Under the pieces are notes generated by a model. It saw only the letters and a program-made list of their open reading frames with translations, was not told where the DNA came from and did no database searches. This document shows positions 24,093 to 32,295 of a DNA stretch of 42,543 bases, piece after piece. The translations under genes and the position numbers were made by a program. The stretch covers positions 1-42,543 of the forward strand of contig JAKCCY010000007.1 in assembly GCA_021838765.1 (NCBI GenBank), written 5' to 3'. This DNA comes from Nitrospirota bacterium. GTDB taxonomy: Bacteria > Nitrospirota_A > Leptospirillia > Leptospirillales > Leptospirillaceae. The number at the start of each line of letters is the position of its first letter. The stretch's first letter is position 1.

Positions 24093-25627
24093 TGGCTCCC
24101 TCTCAGGAAGAGAGACCCGTGGTCCGGATGGCTGGAAAGATTGCGGATCTTCCACGCCTGTTTCAGGGAGAGCGGGGATACCGGATCTTGTCATCGTGGC
24201 TGGGGAGCCAACGATGGTTTGCCGGAAAATCGAAAAAGATCATCTCAGGGGATTTTTCGGATTATTTCAGTCTTGGAGTCAGGGAAAATGAGGTTTTCTT
24301 TGGAGGATTCCTGAACCTCCATTATGAGTCCGGGGAAGGGGATTCCTATTTTATCCCCCTTTCTTTTTCCCGAAAGACTTCAAGAACGCTTTTCCCATTG
24401 GGAACGCTTGAGTTTGATGATGGTTCGGGGGTTTTGGAAGATGGTTTGCTGATTCCCGAGATGGGCCAGACCCTTTTAAAGATATTTTTCGAAAAACAGG
24501 ATTCTGCAGCCCTCTCTGTTCAGCAAACATCCCTTTTTCCAACTCTGGCAAGAACTTCGGATTTGGATATTCTGCCCAGAGTCTTGTCGGGAGAGCAGAG
24601 CAATACCTCTCTGCTCTTTGGTCGCTCCTTGATCATGAAGTGCTATCGCCGTCCGGAAAAAGGCGGAAATTGTGATTTTGAAATGGGAGCGTTTTTTTCG
24701 TCTCGCACCCTCAGCCTTCCTGTGGCACCGCTTCTGGGCGCACTCTGTCATTCTCCCGAATCGGGGGGCTCGATTGTCATCGCCCTCTTGTCCGGATTTG
24801 TGGAAAACAGGGGAGATGCGTGGAGCTGGCTTTTAAAAGCGATTGATCCGGACAAGGTGGTCGAAAACTTCCATTCCGGTCAAAAAAGTCTTCTGGATAA
24901 AGATGTTATCAGGCTTGTGAAAAAGATAGGCGCAAGTACAGGGTTGATGCACCGGTGCCTCTCTGAAGAGTCCTTCTCGCCCGAAATGGCTCCAGTGCCA
25001 TTTCTTCCAGAAGATTGGGAGCTTCTGGGGCGATCGGTACTCGCCATGGGACGGGATGTTTTTCCGGAGGGAAGCTCTTTGCCACCTTCCTGGTGGCCGG
25101 ACCATCTGCTCGGTTTTGAGGAGGCTTCCCGGGCGTTTTGGAGACGGATTCCAGCCTTTTTCTCCGGGCCCATGGATGGAGACTCGGCCGATTCCTGGGG
25201 GGGAAGGATCCGTTGCCATGGGGACTATCATCTGGGTCAGCTTTTGGTTACGAGTGATCTGGACATTGTTGTCATCGATTTCGAAGGGGAACCTTCCGTT
25301 CCCATTTCCGTCCGCAGGGAGAAACGCTCTCCCCTGTCCGATGTTGCCGGAATGGTTCGATCTCTGGACTACCTCTCGAAAATGATTTTCCCGGATTTTG
25401 AAAGCAGGGCCGTTTCAAAAGCGCTGTTCGCCGAGTTATCTCTTCATTTTCTGGACGAATATCAGCAAGAAATGGCAGGGGCAGGGGAACTTCCCTCTGG
25501 GGGCGCCTATTCCCGATTGCTGAAAGCCTGCCTGCTCAGAAAGGCTTTTTACGAGCTATCCTACGAGATCAACAACCGTCCGGACTGGTGCCACGTTCCC
25601 CTTGCAGGGATTCTGGAACTTCTCTAA
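24092..25627 (+). CDS. mak: Maltokinase
   Basis: A 511-residue kinase of the Mak/Pep2 type that makes maltose-1-phosphate from maltose and ATP, linking TreS to GlgE. The N-terminus has WLGSQRWFAGK, typical of the intermediate domain. The C-terminal aminoglycoside-phosphotransferase fold carries the catalytic loop HGDYHLGQLL (about 375-384) and the metal-binding DFEGEP (about 396-401). It ends with an ELSYEINNRPDW block common in the family. ATG at 24092 shares its A with the glgE stop and has GGGAGG at good spacing; a GTG at 24089 is a less likely alternative. It is the last gene of the trehalose/glucan operon; no branching enzyme gene (glgB) follows. Confidence 0.93.
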   Translation: MAPSQEERPVVRMAGKIADLPRLFQGERGYRILSSWLGSQRWFAGKSKKIISGDFSDYFSLGVRENEVFFGGFLNLHYESGEGDSYFIPLSFSRKTSRTLFPLGTLEFDDGSGVLEDGLLIPEMGQTLLKIFFEKQDSAALSVQQTSLFPTLARTSDLDILPRVLSGEQSNTSLLFGRSLIMKCYRRPEKGGNCDFEMGAFFSSRTLSLPVAPLLGALCHSPESGGSIVIALLSGFVENRGDAWSWLLKAIDPDKVVENFHSGQKSLLDKDVIRLVKKIGASTGLMHRCLSEESFSPEMAPVPFLPEDWELLGRSVLAMGRDVFPEGSSLPPSWWPDHLLGFEEASRAFWRRIPAFFSGPMDGDSADSWGGRIRCHGDYHLGQLLVTSDLDIVVIDFEGEPSVPISVRREKRSPLSDVAGMVRSLDYLSKMIFPDFESRAVSKALFAELSLHFLDEYQQEMAGAGELPSGGAYSRLLKACLLRKAFYELSYEINNRPDWCHVPLAGILELL

Positions 25628-25986
25628 GGAGATCCTCAAGGCAGTGATGTTTCCGGGTGGCTCATTTTAGCCGGGTCAGGGACCCTCGTCCGGACTTCAG
25701 CTTGAGCGGATAGAGTTTTGTGGGTGTTGACACAATTTTTCAAACCATCGATAATGAAAAATCGAGCGGCAAGAAGTGCAGTTCGTTCGGCAAGGGCATT
25801 AAAAACATTTTTTGGAGCGATCCCGAACCGGACACTTCTTGACCTGAATGGCCACCGTTCGCATCTCCTATGGATGGAAGAGATCCTTGGTGTGTGTTTC
25901 TTGCATCAATCGGTGGGCGACGAATTGGTCTGGGCAATTCCGCCTGGTGCCGGAGTTTCCGGTGCGGGGCTTTCAAGGAGTCAGCG
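25628..25986 (+). other. Intergenic region and long cytochrome leader
   Basis: About 360 bases between the maltokinase and the CcoO-like gene. A small GGGTC/GACCC hairpin at 25673-25685 has no T-run, so it is at best a weak terminator for the glucan operon. A near-consensus promoter sits at 25727-25755. The remaining roughly 225 bases would be an untranslated leader. An open frame runs through it from an ATG inside the -10 box, but it has no ribosome site and no recognisable product, so I treat it as non-coding. Confidence 0.6.
25727..25755 (+). promoter_or_regulatory. Near-consensus sigma-70-type promoter of the CcoO-like gene
   Basis: TTGACA (25727-25732), a 17-base spacer, then GATAAT (25750-25755): six and five matches to the two consensus boxes with ideal spacing. 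It is the best promoter I found in the window. Transcription would start near 25762 and leave a leader of about 225 bases before the cytochrome gene. Confidence 0.75.
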
Positions 25987-26517
25987 ATGGCTTATCGTGA
26001 GTACAAGTTTGGCACCATGATGATCGGTACCCTTTTTGTGATCGTGTTATCGATCGTTGTTTTGTTCCCGTCCCTCCAGATGGCAAAGATTCCGCCAACT
26101 GCAACAGCTGTCCAGAAGTCCAAGGACTATGGATCTGAAAGCGGATGGACCCTTGAGGATCCGATGATGACCGGAGACAATCGGCCAACGATGATCGGAA
26201 AAGGAAAAGTGGTTTTTATTCGTGAAGGATGCTGGTGGTGTCACACCCTGCTTCCGGAGCAGACACAGGACTGGCAGTATTTTGGAGCTCCTCCGACAGC
26301 CGCTGATTTTGTGGGCGAGAGCCCGACAGTGTTCGGATCTGACCGAAAGGCTCCTGACCTCCTCCATGTGGGAAGCCGTTTGCCCATCAAGGGATGGCAT
26401 CTTGTTCACCATGCCAATCCACGGGCCGTTCAGCCGAAATCCATGATGCCGGCGTTCAACTACCTTCGCAAGAAGGATCTTGACGCTTTGGCTGACTACA
26501 TGGCAAGTCTCAAGTAA
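25987..26517 (+). CDS. CcoO/FixO-like membrane-anchored monohaem cytochrome c
   Basis: A 176-residue protein resembling subunit II of cbb3-type cytochrome oxidases. One membrane anchor (about 11-31) precedes a periplasmic domain with a single haem c site, CWWCH (82-86). Downstream, DRKAPDLLHVGSRLPIKGWH and PKSMMPAFNYL (Met153/154, likely axial ligand) follow the CcoO pattern. AAGGAG lies six bases before the ATG. Unusually it stands alone: no CcoN catalytic subunit or CcoP is adjacent, and it has its own promoter and strong terminators. It may assemble with an oxidase encoded elsewhere or act as an electron carrier in respiration. Confidence 0.88.
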   Translation: MAYREYKFGTMMIGTLFVIVLSIVVLFPSLQMAKIPPTATAVQKSKDYGSESGWTLEDPMMTGDNRPTMIGKGKVVFIREGCWWCHTLLPEQTQDWQYFGAPPTAADFVGESPTVFGSDRKAPDLLHVGSRLPIKGWHLVHHANPRAVQPKSMMPAFNYLRKKDLDALADYMASLK

Positions 26518-26535
26518 ACATTTGATCCTGTCTTT

Positions 26536-26566
26536 CCGTCTCCGGAAATCTTTTGACCGGAGACGG
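26536..26566 (+). terminator. 10-bp perfect hairpin after the CcoO-like gene
   Basis: CCGTCTCCGG (26536-26545) and its exact complement CCGGAGACGG (26557-26566) with an 11-base loop, 18 bases after the stop codon. Only a mixed ATCTTTAT follows, so it may serve mainly as a 3' stabilising stem ahead of the second, U-tailed hairpin. Confidence 0.6.
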
Positions 26567-26579
26567 ATCTTTATCTGTG

Positions 26580-26616
26580 CCCCGCTTCTGATCACAAGAG
26601 GCGGGGTTTTCTTTTT
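26580..26616 (+). terminator. Intrinsic terminator
   Basis: CCCCGCTTCT pairs with AGAGGCGGGG (one G-U pair) around a short ATCACA-type loop and is followed by TTTTCTTTTT (26607-26616). This is a clear rho-independent terminator ending the cytochrome transcript. Confidence 0.85.
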
Positions 26617-26715
26617 CCAGGGCGAAAGAGGACCATCCGTTCGTGAGAGCTGGGCCTCCATTCAATCCTCAGCTGAGTGGCGGGAGAGTGCATAAATGAT
26701 TTCCTGGAGTGCTCG

Positions 26716-28017
26716 ATGACAGGTTCGGTGCTTCCTTCTGTTGCGGCGACTCTTCCGATCGAGTCGATCCTTCTGTTATTGGGACTTTCCTTTTTTTTGG
26801 GACTTGCTGTTGAGGAAATGGTCTCTCCCTCCATCGAACGACCCGGAGGGATCAGAACGATTCCTCTTCTTTCGCTTTTGGGTCTGACCCTTACGGTCAT
26901 TGTTCCGGGCAATACGGTTTTTGTTCTGGCCGGATTTTTCTCCCTGGCACTCTGGCTGTCCCTCCATCATGTTTCCAAAAATTCTCCTGATCCTGACAGC
27001 AAGGGATATTCCCTGATTCATCCGGTGATTGCCCTGATGGCTTACCTTCTGGGGCCGGTGACAATCCTCCTGCCGCATTGGTTTTCCATTTCATTTGTGG
27101 TGTTCATCGTGCTCACTCTCGGGGGGCGAGACCGACTCCACGACCTTGCGAAATCCGTTCCCCAGGAGGAGATTTTTACCGCTGGAAAGTTTTTGATCCT
27201 TGCGGGAATTATCTGGCCGCTGGTTCCGGACCATCTGGTTGTTGCATGGCTTCCTCTGACGCCTTACAAGATTTGGGAGTATGTGATCGTTGTTTCGTCC
27301 CTCTCTTATGCGAGTTATTTGATCCAGCGCTTCTTTTCGGCAAAGGGAGGGCTTCTTGCCGGTTCCGTTTTTGGGGGGCTTGTTTCCTCAACGGCTGCGA
27401 CGGTGATGCTTTCGAGAAAGGCAAAAGAGCTCTTGCCCGATCAGAAGGCTTCTGTGTCCGCTGAACTCCACGGTGCCATTGTTCTTGCCAATACCCTGAT
27501 GTATCTGAGAATTCTTCTGGTTGTCGTCTTCCTCTATCCCGCAATGGCAAGGCCGCTCCTTTTGCCTCTTTTGGGAGCTTGCGTCATTGGCTCAGCCATG
27601 GCTCTTTATCTTGTCTACCGGAAGAAAGTCTCCAAAGACGGGGCAGTCGCCCCCGAAAACTTCCCCTCCCACCCTTTGGAGCTCACTACTGCATTGGTAT
27701 TTGCCCTGTCTCTTGTGATTGTCACGGTCGTTCTGGGTTGGGTCGGGCGACATTTTGGAACTTCAGGGATCGATTTGATGGCCTTTTTGGTGGGGTTCAC
27801 GGACATCATTCCTTTTGTCCTGGGGCTTGTGCATCAGTCGACTCCCGATCAGGCGGGTATGGTGGCAGGCGCTATCATGATTTCTGCGTCTTCAAACAAT
27901 CTGGCCAAGGCTGCTTACGAGATTTCCATTCTTGGCTTGAGGAGATCGATTCCCTCGGTCATTCCGCTCCTTGTGTTGGCAATTCTTGGATTTGTTTATG
28001 CATACTTAGTCGTTTGA
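26716..28017 (+). CDS. MgtC/SapB- and DUF4010-type membrane protein
   Basis: A 433-residue polytopic membrane protein with about 11-12 hydrophobic segments. The N-terminal part has LGLAVEEMV...GGIRTIPLLSLLG, the MgtC/SapB-like pattern of an early acidic pair followed by the RT(F/I)xLxSLLG block. The C-terminal part has FGGLVSSTAATVMLSRKAK and a late ISASSNNLAKAAYE block, typical of DUF4010. Function of the family is not established; a role in ion or membrane homeostasis is usually guessed. The chosen start is ATG at 26716 with GGAG eight bases upstream; GTG at 26677 is possible. Its 3' end overlaps the convergent ThiO-like gene by 12 bases. Confidence 0.85.
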   Translation: MTGSVLPSVAATLPIESILLLLGLSFFLGLAVEEMVSPSIERPGGIRTIPLLSLLGLTLTVIVPGNTVFVLAGFFSLALWLSLHHVSKNSPDPDSKGYSLIHPVIALMAYLLGPVTILLPHWFSISFVVFIVLTLGGRDRLHDLAKSVPQEEIFTAGKFLILAGIIWPLVPDHLVVAWLPLTPYKIWEYVIVVSSLSYASYLIQRFFSAKGGLLAGSVFGGLVSSTAATVMLSRKAKELLPDQKASVSAELHGAIVLANTLMYLRILLVVVFLYPAMARPLLLPLLGACVIGSAMALYLVYRKKVSKDGAVAPENFPSHPLELTTALVFALSLVIVTVVLGWVGRHFGTSGIDLMAFLVGFTDIIPFVLGLVHQSTPDQAGMVAGAIMISASSNNLAKAAYEISILGLRRSIPSVIPLLVLAILGFVYAYLVV

Positions 28018-29139
28018 CTGAAATCTTTTTGGGCTGAATGGCTCAATCGGGACAGGAAGCGGTTTTCCAGTCAGGAGAGAGGCAATGATGGCTCCCGTGA
28101 CTGGTGAGAGAAGAATTCCGTTCCGGTAGTGTCCAGCCGCAACCATGATGTTTGGTGATGAAGGGTGGGGACCAATGATGGGGAGACCATCGGGGGTTTT
28201 GGGCCGAAGTCCGGACCAGGCATGATGAAAGGGTTGCTCCAGCAGATGCGGCGAGACTTTTTTCAGGGGGGAAAGGAACTCGATCATTCCTTTGGGGGTG
28301 ACCTTTGTCTCAAAGCCGTAATCGTCTTCGCTGGCACCGATGACGACCGTGCCGTCAAGTTTGGGGACGAAATACCCTTTGGGTGGATAGAAGACGATGT
28401 GCCGGTATGGGCGCATCGTTGTCCGAACCGCCAGAATCTGGCCGTTGACGGGCGTGACCGGCATGACGGGCGGGGGAAGGGAGATCCCTCCCATAAAGGC
28501 TCCGGGAGTCAGGATCACCTTCTCAGCGAAAATCTGATCTCCCCGTGATGTTGTGACAACCACACCTCTTGATCCATTTTCCCGAACGGAAGTGACCGGT
28601 TCTCCCCGTCTCCATGAAATTTTTCTTTGGGAGATGGATCCCTGTAATGCTCTTAAAAGCCTCGGAGCGTACACATGCGATTCATGGGGGTATCGTATGG
28701 CAGATCGGACCTCTTCCCCGAGGTGGGGTTCAAGTTCCCTCGCGGATTTTCCGGAAAGCCATTCGATGGAGTGGTCGATTGGTTTTTGCCACTGCCACCT
28801 TTTTTTGAGGGCGTCTTCCTCCTCATCCGAAGAGGCTACGGAGAGAATGCCGCTTTTGACAAAGTCGGGGGAGAGTCCTGTTTCCTCGATGAGGGAAGCG
28901 ACAAAATCAGGGTAGAGTGACAGGCTTGCTCTCATGAGATCGAGGAAGGGACCTTCCCGGTCGGTTTCGTTGAACGGTCCGAGGATGCCTGCCGCGGCAT
29001 TCGTTGCAAGCCCTCCCGGCTCTGACCTGTCGAGAATCAGGATGTCCGTTTCCATGGCCCTGGAGAGATGCCATGCGATCGAAGTACCAATAATTCCTGC
29101 GCCAACGATCACGGTCTTCACATGGAATTGGCTTGGCAA
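28006..29139 (-). CDS. ThiO-like FAD-dependent glycine/amino acid oxidase
   Basis: A 377-residue flavoprotein of the DAO family. The FAD loop GAGIIG is at residues 13-18, followed by DRSEPGGLATNAAAGILGP, as in glycine oxidases. Near the C-terminus HHAWSGLRPKTPDGLPIIG and AGHYRNGILLSPVTG match ThiO, which makes the imine needed for the thiazole ring of thiamine. No other thiamine gene is in the window, so a general D-amino acid dehydrogenase role is an alternative. The start is TTG at 29139 with AAGGA upstream. It is the only minus-strand gene in this part and is divergent from ugd. Confidence 0.85.
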   Translation of the reverse strand: MPSQFHVKTVIVGAGIIGTSIAWHLSRAMETDILILDRSEPGGLATNAAAGILGPFNETDREGPFLDLMRASLSLYPDFVASLIEETGLSPDFVKSGILSVASSDEEEDALKKRWQWQKPIDHSIEWLSGKSARELEPHLGEEVRSAIRYPHESHVYAPRLLRALQGSISQRKISWRRGEPVTSVRENGSRGVVVTTSRGDQIFAEKVILTPGAFMGGISLPPPVMPVTPVNGQILAVRTTMRPYRHIVFYPPKGYFVPKLDGTVVIGASEDDYGFETKVTPKGMIEFLSPLKKVSPHLLEQPFHHAWSGLRPKTPDGLPIIGPHPSSPNIMVAAGHYRNGILLSPVTGAIIASLLTGKPLPVPIEPFSPKRFQSND

Positions 29140-29209
29140 TGGAGGTCCTTTTGTTGGATGGATGATTTTTCTTTGTCAGTCGGGACCTTCCGGACCTTCA
29201 GGGGCAAGA

Positions 29210-29238
29210 TTGCCTCTCTCATTCAGGGTTGTTATTAT
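29210..29238 (+). promoter_or_regulatory. Candidate promoter of the nucleotide-sugar operon
   Basis: TTGCCT (29210-29215), a 17-base spacer and TATTAT (29233-29238): four and five consensus matches with ideal spacing, about 70 bases before the ugd start. A small imperfect hairpin AGGGGCA-AGAT-TGCCTCT overlaps the -35 box and could be an operator. Confidence 0.5.
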
Positions 29239-29306
29239 CCCACAGGAGATTTGGCGGTTCAACGGCGGAGGAGAATGCGTTTCCTTCAGGGAGGATGTTG
29301 ATAAGG

Positions 29307-30644
29307 ATGAACATTTGTGTGGTTGGATCCGGATATGTCGGACTTGTGACGGCGACATGCTTTGCGGAAATGGGTCATTCTGTCATTGGTGTGGATGTGG
29401 ATGCGGCGAAGGTGGACCGTCTCTCGAAAGGGGAGTCTCCGCTCTATGAGCCAGGCCTTTCAGAGTTGCTTCACCGAAATATCAAGGCGGGTCGCCTCTC
29501 TTTTACGACAGATCTTCCTTTGGCTGTTTCCAGATCCCTATTCGTGTTCGTTGCAGTCGGAACTCCCATGGGGGCGGATGGAAGCGCCGACCTGAAGTCG
29601 GTTCTCTCTGTTGCAAGATCTGTGGCACTCACGATGAGTGGGTATAGGGTGGTTGTGATCAAGTCAACCGTGCCGGTGGGAACATGCCGTCTTGTCGCCG
29701 AGGAGATTTCCGGGGTTCTGGATGGACGCAAGCTTGAGGTTCCGGTTCCGTTTGATGTGGTTTCCAATCCCGAGTTCTTGAAGGAAGGCTCCGCTGTCAA
29801 TGATTTCATGCGTCCGGATCGGGTTGTTGTCGGTGTTTCCAACCCGGAGGTCTCGGAGGTCATGCGGGAGCTGTATGCCCCTTTTCTTCGAAACGGACAT
29901 CCGGTCATCATGATGGATGTCCTCTCCTCGGAACTGACAAAATACGCATCAAATTCATTTTTGGCCATGAAGATATCCTTTATGAACAAGGTTGCCCAGA
30001 TTTGTGACAAGGTTGGTGCAGATGTCATGAGTGTCCGGAAAGGAATGGGGTCCGATCCGAGAATTGGGCTCCCATTCCTGTATGCGGGGGTTGGCTATGG
30101 GGGATCCTGCTTTCCGAAAGATGTTCAGGCTTTTGTCCGGACTGGAGCATCCATTGGTGTTGACATGAGTCTTCTTGAAGAGGTTGAGAAGATCAATGAA
30201 CAGCAAAAAAACTGGGCGATCCAAAAAATTGTTGAGTCTTATCCTGACCAGACCGCTTTGAAGGTCGCCATCTGGGGTGGAGCTTTCAAGCCTGAAACGG
30301 ACGATATCCGGGACGCGCCTTCCATTTCAGTCATTTCTGAGCTTCTTGCGCGCAAAGTCCTTGTTTCCCTCTATGACCCGGAGGCCATGTCCGGACTCCG
30401 GGCTGTCTTTCCCTCCGGCGTCGAGTATTGCGAAAACCCTTACGATGTTCTGAAAGATGCGGACATTCTCCTTTTGCTGACGGAGTGGAGAGAGTTTCGC
30501 AATCCCGACTGGGACCAGGTGAAAAGCCTGATGAAGGGAACCCTTGTGCTTGACGGTCGCAATCAGTATGAGGCTTCTGATCTTGCTGTTCATGGTCTGT
30601 CTTGTGTGGGGGTTGGAAGAGGATGCTTTACAGGACAACCCTGA
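29307..30644 (+). CDS. ugd: UDP-glucose 6-dehydrogenase
   Basis: A 445-residue NAD-dependent enzyme that oxidises UDP-glucose to UDP-glucuronate. The N-terminal Rossmann motif is GSGYVGLV (7-14). VAVGTPMG, STVPVGT and NPEFLKEGSA follow, and the catalytic Cys268 lies in GYGGSCFPKD; the C-terminal UDP-binding domain contains GGAFKPETDDIRDAPS. ATG at 29307 gives the standard N-terminus; in-frame ATG 29295 and TTG 29298 lie closer to the AGGGAGG ribosome site, so the exact start is unsure. Its product is the substrate of the decarboxylase two genes downstream. Confidence 0.95.
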   Translation: MNICVVGSGYVGLVTATCFAEMGHSVIGVDVDAAKVDRLSKGESPLYEPGLSELLHRNIKAGRLSFTTDLPLAVSRSLFVFVAVGTPMGADGSADLKSVLSVARSVALTMSGYRVVVIKSTVPVGTCRLVAEEISGVLDGRKLEVPVPFDVVSNPEFLKEGSAVNDFMRPDRVVVGVSNPEVSEVMRELYAPFLRNGHPVIMMDVLSSELTKYASNSFLAMKISFMNKVAQICDKVGADVMSVRKGMGSDPRIGLPFLYAGVGYGGSCFPKDVQAFVRTGASIGVDMSLLEEVEKINEQQKNWAIQKIVESYPDQTALKVAIWGGAFKPETDDIRDAPSISVISELLARKVLVSLYDPEAMSGLRAVFPSGVEYCENPYDVLKDADILLLLTEWREFRNPDWDQVKSLMKGTLVLDGRNQYEASDLAVHGLSCVGVGRGCFTGQP

Positions 30645-31366
30645 CTCCGGCCGTTTTCCTTCGCCGGGAGAAACGGTATTCCGTTCTTTGCCGGCTCTTG
30701 TCCGGAGAGGAGGTCTGGGCCCATTGTGCCAATCCGGGCCGTCTTCTGTCCTGTCTGACCGAACCCGGGACTCCGGTTTATCTCCTTTTCCATGAGCCGG
30801 ACGGAAAAAAAGAGCGTAAAACCTCCTGGAGTCTTGAGCAGTCCGAGCCGATTCCGGGTGTTCGTGTCGGGCTTATGCCCATCAGGGGAAATGCACTCTT
30901 TGAGGAGGCACTCGGGATGGGATTTTTCCCCGGGTTTTCAAATTATCCGGAATTGAGACGGGAGGTCCCCTACGGAGAGGGTTCCCGAGTCGACTTTGTC
31001 CTGTCTGGCCCGGAAGGACAGATCTTTGTCGAGGTCAAGAGTGTCACGTATCGTGATGGAGATGCGGCCCTGTTTCCTGATGCCGTTTCCCAAAGGGCAA
31101 GTCGTCATGCCCTTGAGCTTTCCAGGGTTCGGAGAGAGGGGATACGGTCCGCCATGGTATTCGTCGTCATGCGGTCTGATTGTCGATACGTCATGCCAGC
31201 TTCTGGGATCGATCCTTCCTATGCCAGGGTTTTTGCGTCCGTTTGCAAGGAAGGGGTCGAGGCCCATTCTTTTTCTGTAACAGCCACAGAATCGGGATTG
31301 TTTCCAGGGCGTTCCATGCCGGTTTTTCCAGAGGGGATTCCCGCTGAAACTGAAAGGAGCCAATGA
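30623..31366 (+). CDS. sfsA: SfsA family protein (sugar fermentation stimulation)
   Basis: A 247-residue protein of the SfsA family, proposed to be a nucleic-acid-binding or nuclease-like regulator; its biochemical role is not firmly known. Family blocks: AHCANPGRLLSCLTEPG near the N-terminus, then RVDFVLSG and EVKSVTYRDG (nuclease-fold-like Asp and Glu-x-Lys), and FPDAVSQRASRHALEL. ATG at 30623 overlaps the ugd 3' end by 22 bases; a TTG at 30602 is an alternative. The TGA overlaps the next ATG (ATGA). Its position inside a nucleotide-sugar operon is unusual. Confidence 0.92.
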   Translation: MLYRTTLTPAVFLRREKRYSVLCRLLSGEEVWAHCANPGRLLSCLTEPGTPVYLLFHEPDGKKERKTSWSLEQSEPIPGVRVGLMPIRGNALFEEALGMGFFPGFSNYPELRREVPYGEGSRVDFVLSGPEGQIFVEVKSVTYRDGDAALFPDAVSQRASRHALELSRVRREGIRSAMVFVVMRSDCRYVMPASGIDPSYARVFASVCKEGVEAHSFSVTATESGLFPGRSMPVFPEGIPAETERSQ

Positions 31367-32295
31367 AAGTACTTGTTACGGGAGGTGCCGGATTTATCGG
31401 TTCCCACCTGATTGAATCTCTTGTCTCGATGGGTAACGAGGTGGATGTCCTCGACAACTTTCATACGGGAAGACGGGAAAATGTTGATCTTTCCGGAAAG
31501 GTCAGCAACCTTTACGTCCAGGATGTTTCGGAGCCGCTTTCTCGAGCCCGGAAGTATGATCGGATCTACCACATGGCTTGCCCTGCTTCTCCTGTTCATT
31601 ACCAGTCCGATCCGGTCCATACCTTCAAGACGGCGGTTTTTGGGACCTACCGGATGCTTGAGCTTGCCAGGGAAACCGGTGCCCGCCTTCTGATCGCATC
31701 CACCTCCGAGGTTTACGGAGACCCTTTGGAGCATCCCCAGACGGAGCAGTACTGGGGCCATGTCAATCCGGTGGGACCGAGGTCCTGTTACGATGAGGGC
31801 AAACGGGGGGCGGAGACGCTTGCATCCGACTATGCCAGGACGATGGGCGTGGATTTGCGGATTGTCCGTATTTTCAACACCTATGGTCCAAGAATGCTTT
31901 TCGATGACGGCCGGGTCGTCAGCAACTTCATTCATCAGGCCCTTCTGGGTCACCCCCTGACCCTTTACGGAGATGGGCGGCAGACTCGATCCTTTTGTTA
32001 TGTTTCGGATCTTGTCAGGGGTATTCTTTCATTGATGGAATCAGATGTGGTGGCACTTCCGGTCAATATGGGAAATCCCACTGAGTTCACGATCCATGAT
32101 CTTGCCAGGCTGGTCCTTTCCAAGGTCAAGTCCTCATCAACCATCGTCAACCACCCCATGCCGACAGACGATCCTGCCAGAAGATGTCCGGATATCTCGC
32201 GTGCACAAGATCGTCTCGGGTGGTCTCCGGTGATCGATCTTTCCAGTGGCCTTGATCTTACGATTGAGGAGTTTCGCTCGAGACTTCATCCGTGA
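31363..32295 (+). CDS. UDP-glucuronate decarboxylase (UDP-xylose synthase)
   Basis: A 310-residue short-chain dehydrogenase/reductase family protein. GGAGFIGSH (7-15) binds NAD, and Tyr143/Lys147 in SCYDEGKR form the catalytic pair. The stretch ACPASPVHYQ (72-81), STSEVYGDPLEHPQ and NPVGPRSCYDEGKR are highly characteristic of UXS enzymes, which convert UDP-glucuronate to UDP-xylose. With ugd two genes upstream, this gives a short path UDP-glucose to UDP-glucuronate to UDP-xylose for surface polysaccharide. AAAGGAG lies four bases before the ATG, which overlaps the sfsA stop. Confidence 0.92.
   Translation: MKVLVTGGAGFIGSHLIESLVSMGNEVDVLDNFHTGRRENVDLSGKVSNLYVQDVSEPLSRARKYDRIYHMACPASPVHYQSDPVHTFKTAVFGTYRMLELARETGARLLIASTSEVYGDPLEHPQTEQYWGHVNPVGPRSCYDEGKRGAETLASDYARTMGVDLRIVRIFNTYGPRMLFDDGRVVSNFIHQALLGHPLTLYGDGRQTRSFCYVSDLVRGILSLMESDVVALPVNMGNPTEFTIHDLARLVLSKVKSSSTIVNHPMPTDDPARRCPDISRAQDRLGWSPVIDLSSGLDLTIEEFRSRLHP

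Noticed and set aside
25754..26020. Open frame through the leader of the cytochrome gene
   Set aside because: It starts inside the -10 box, lacks a ribosome site, and runs past the cytochrome start in another frame; treated as chance.
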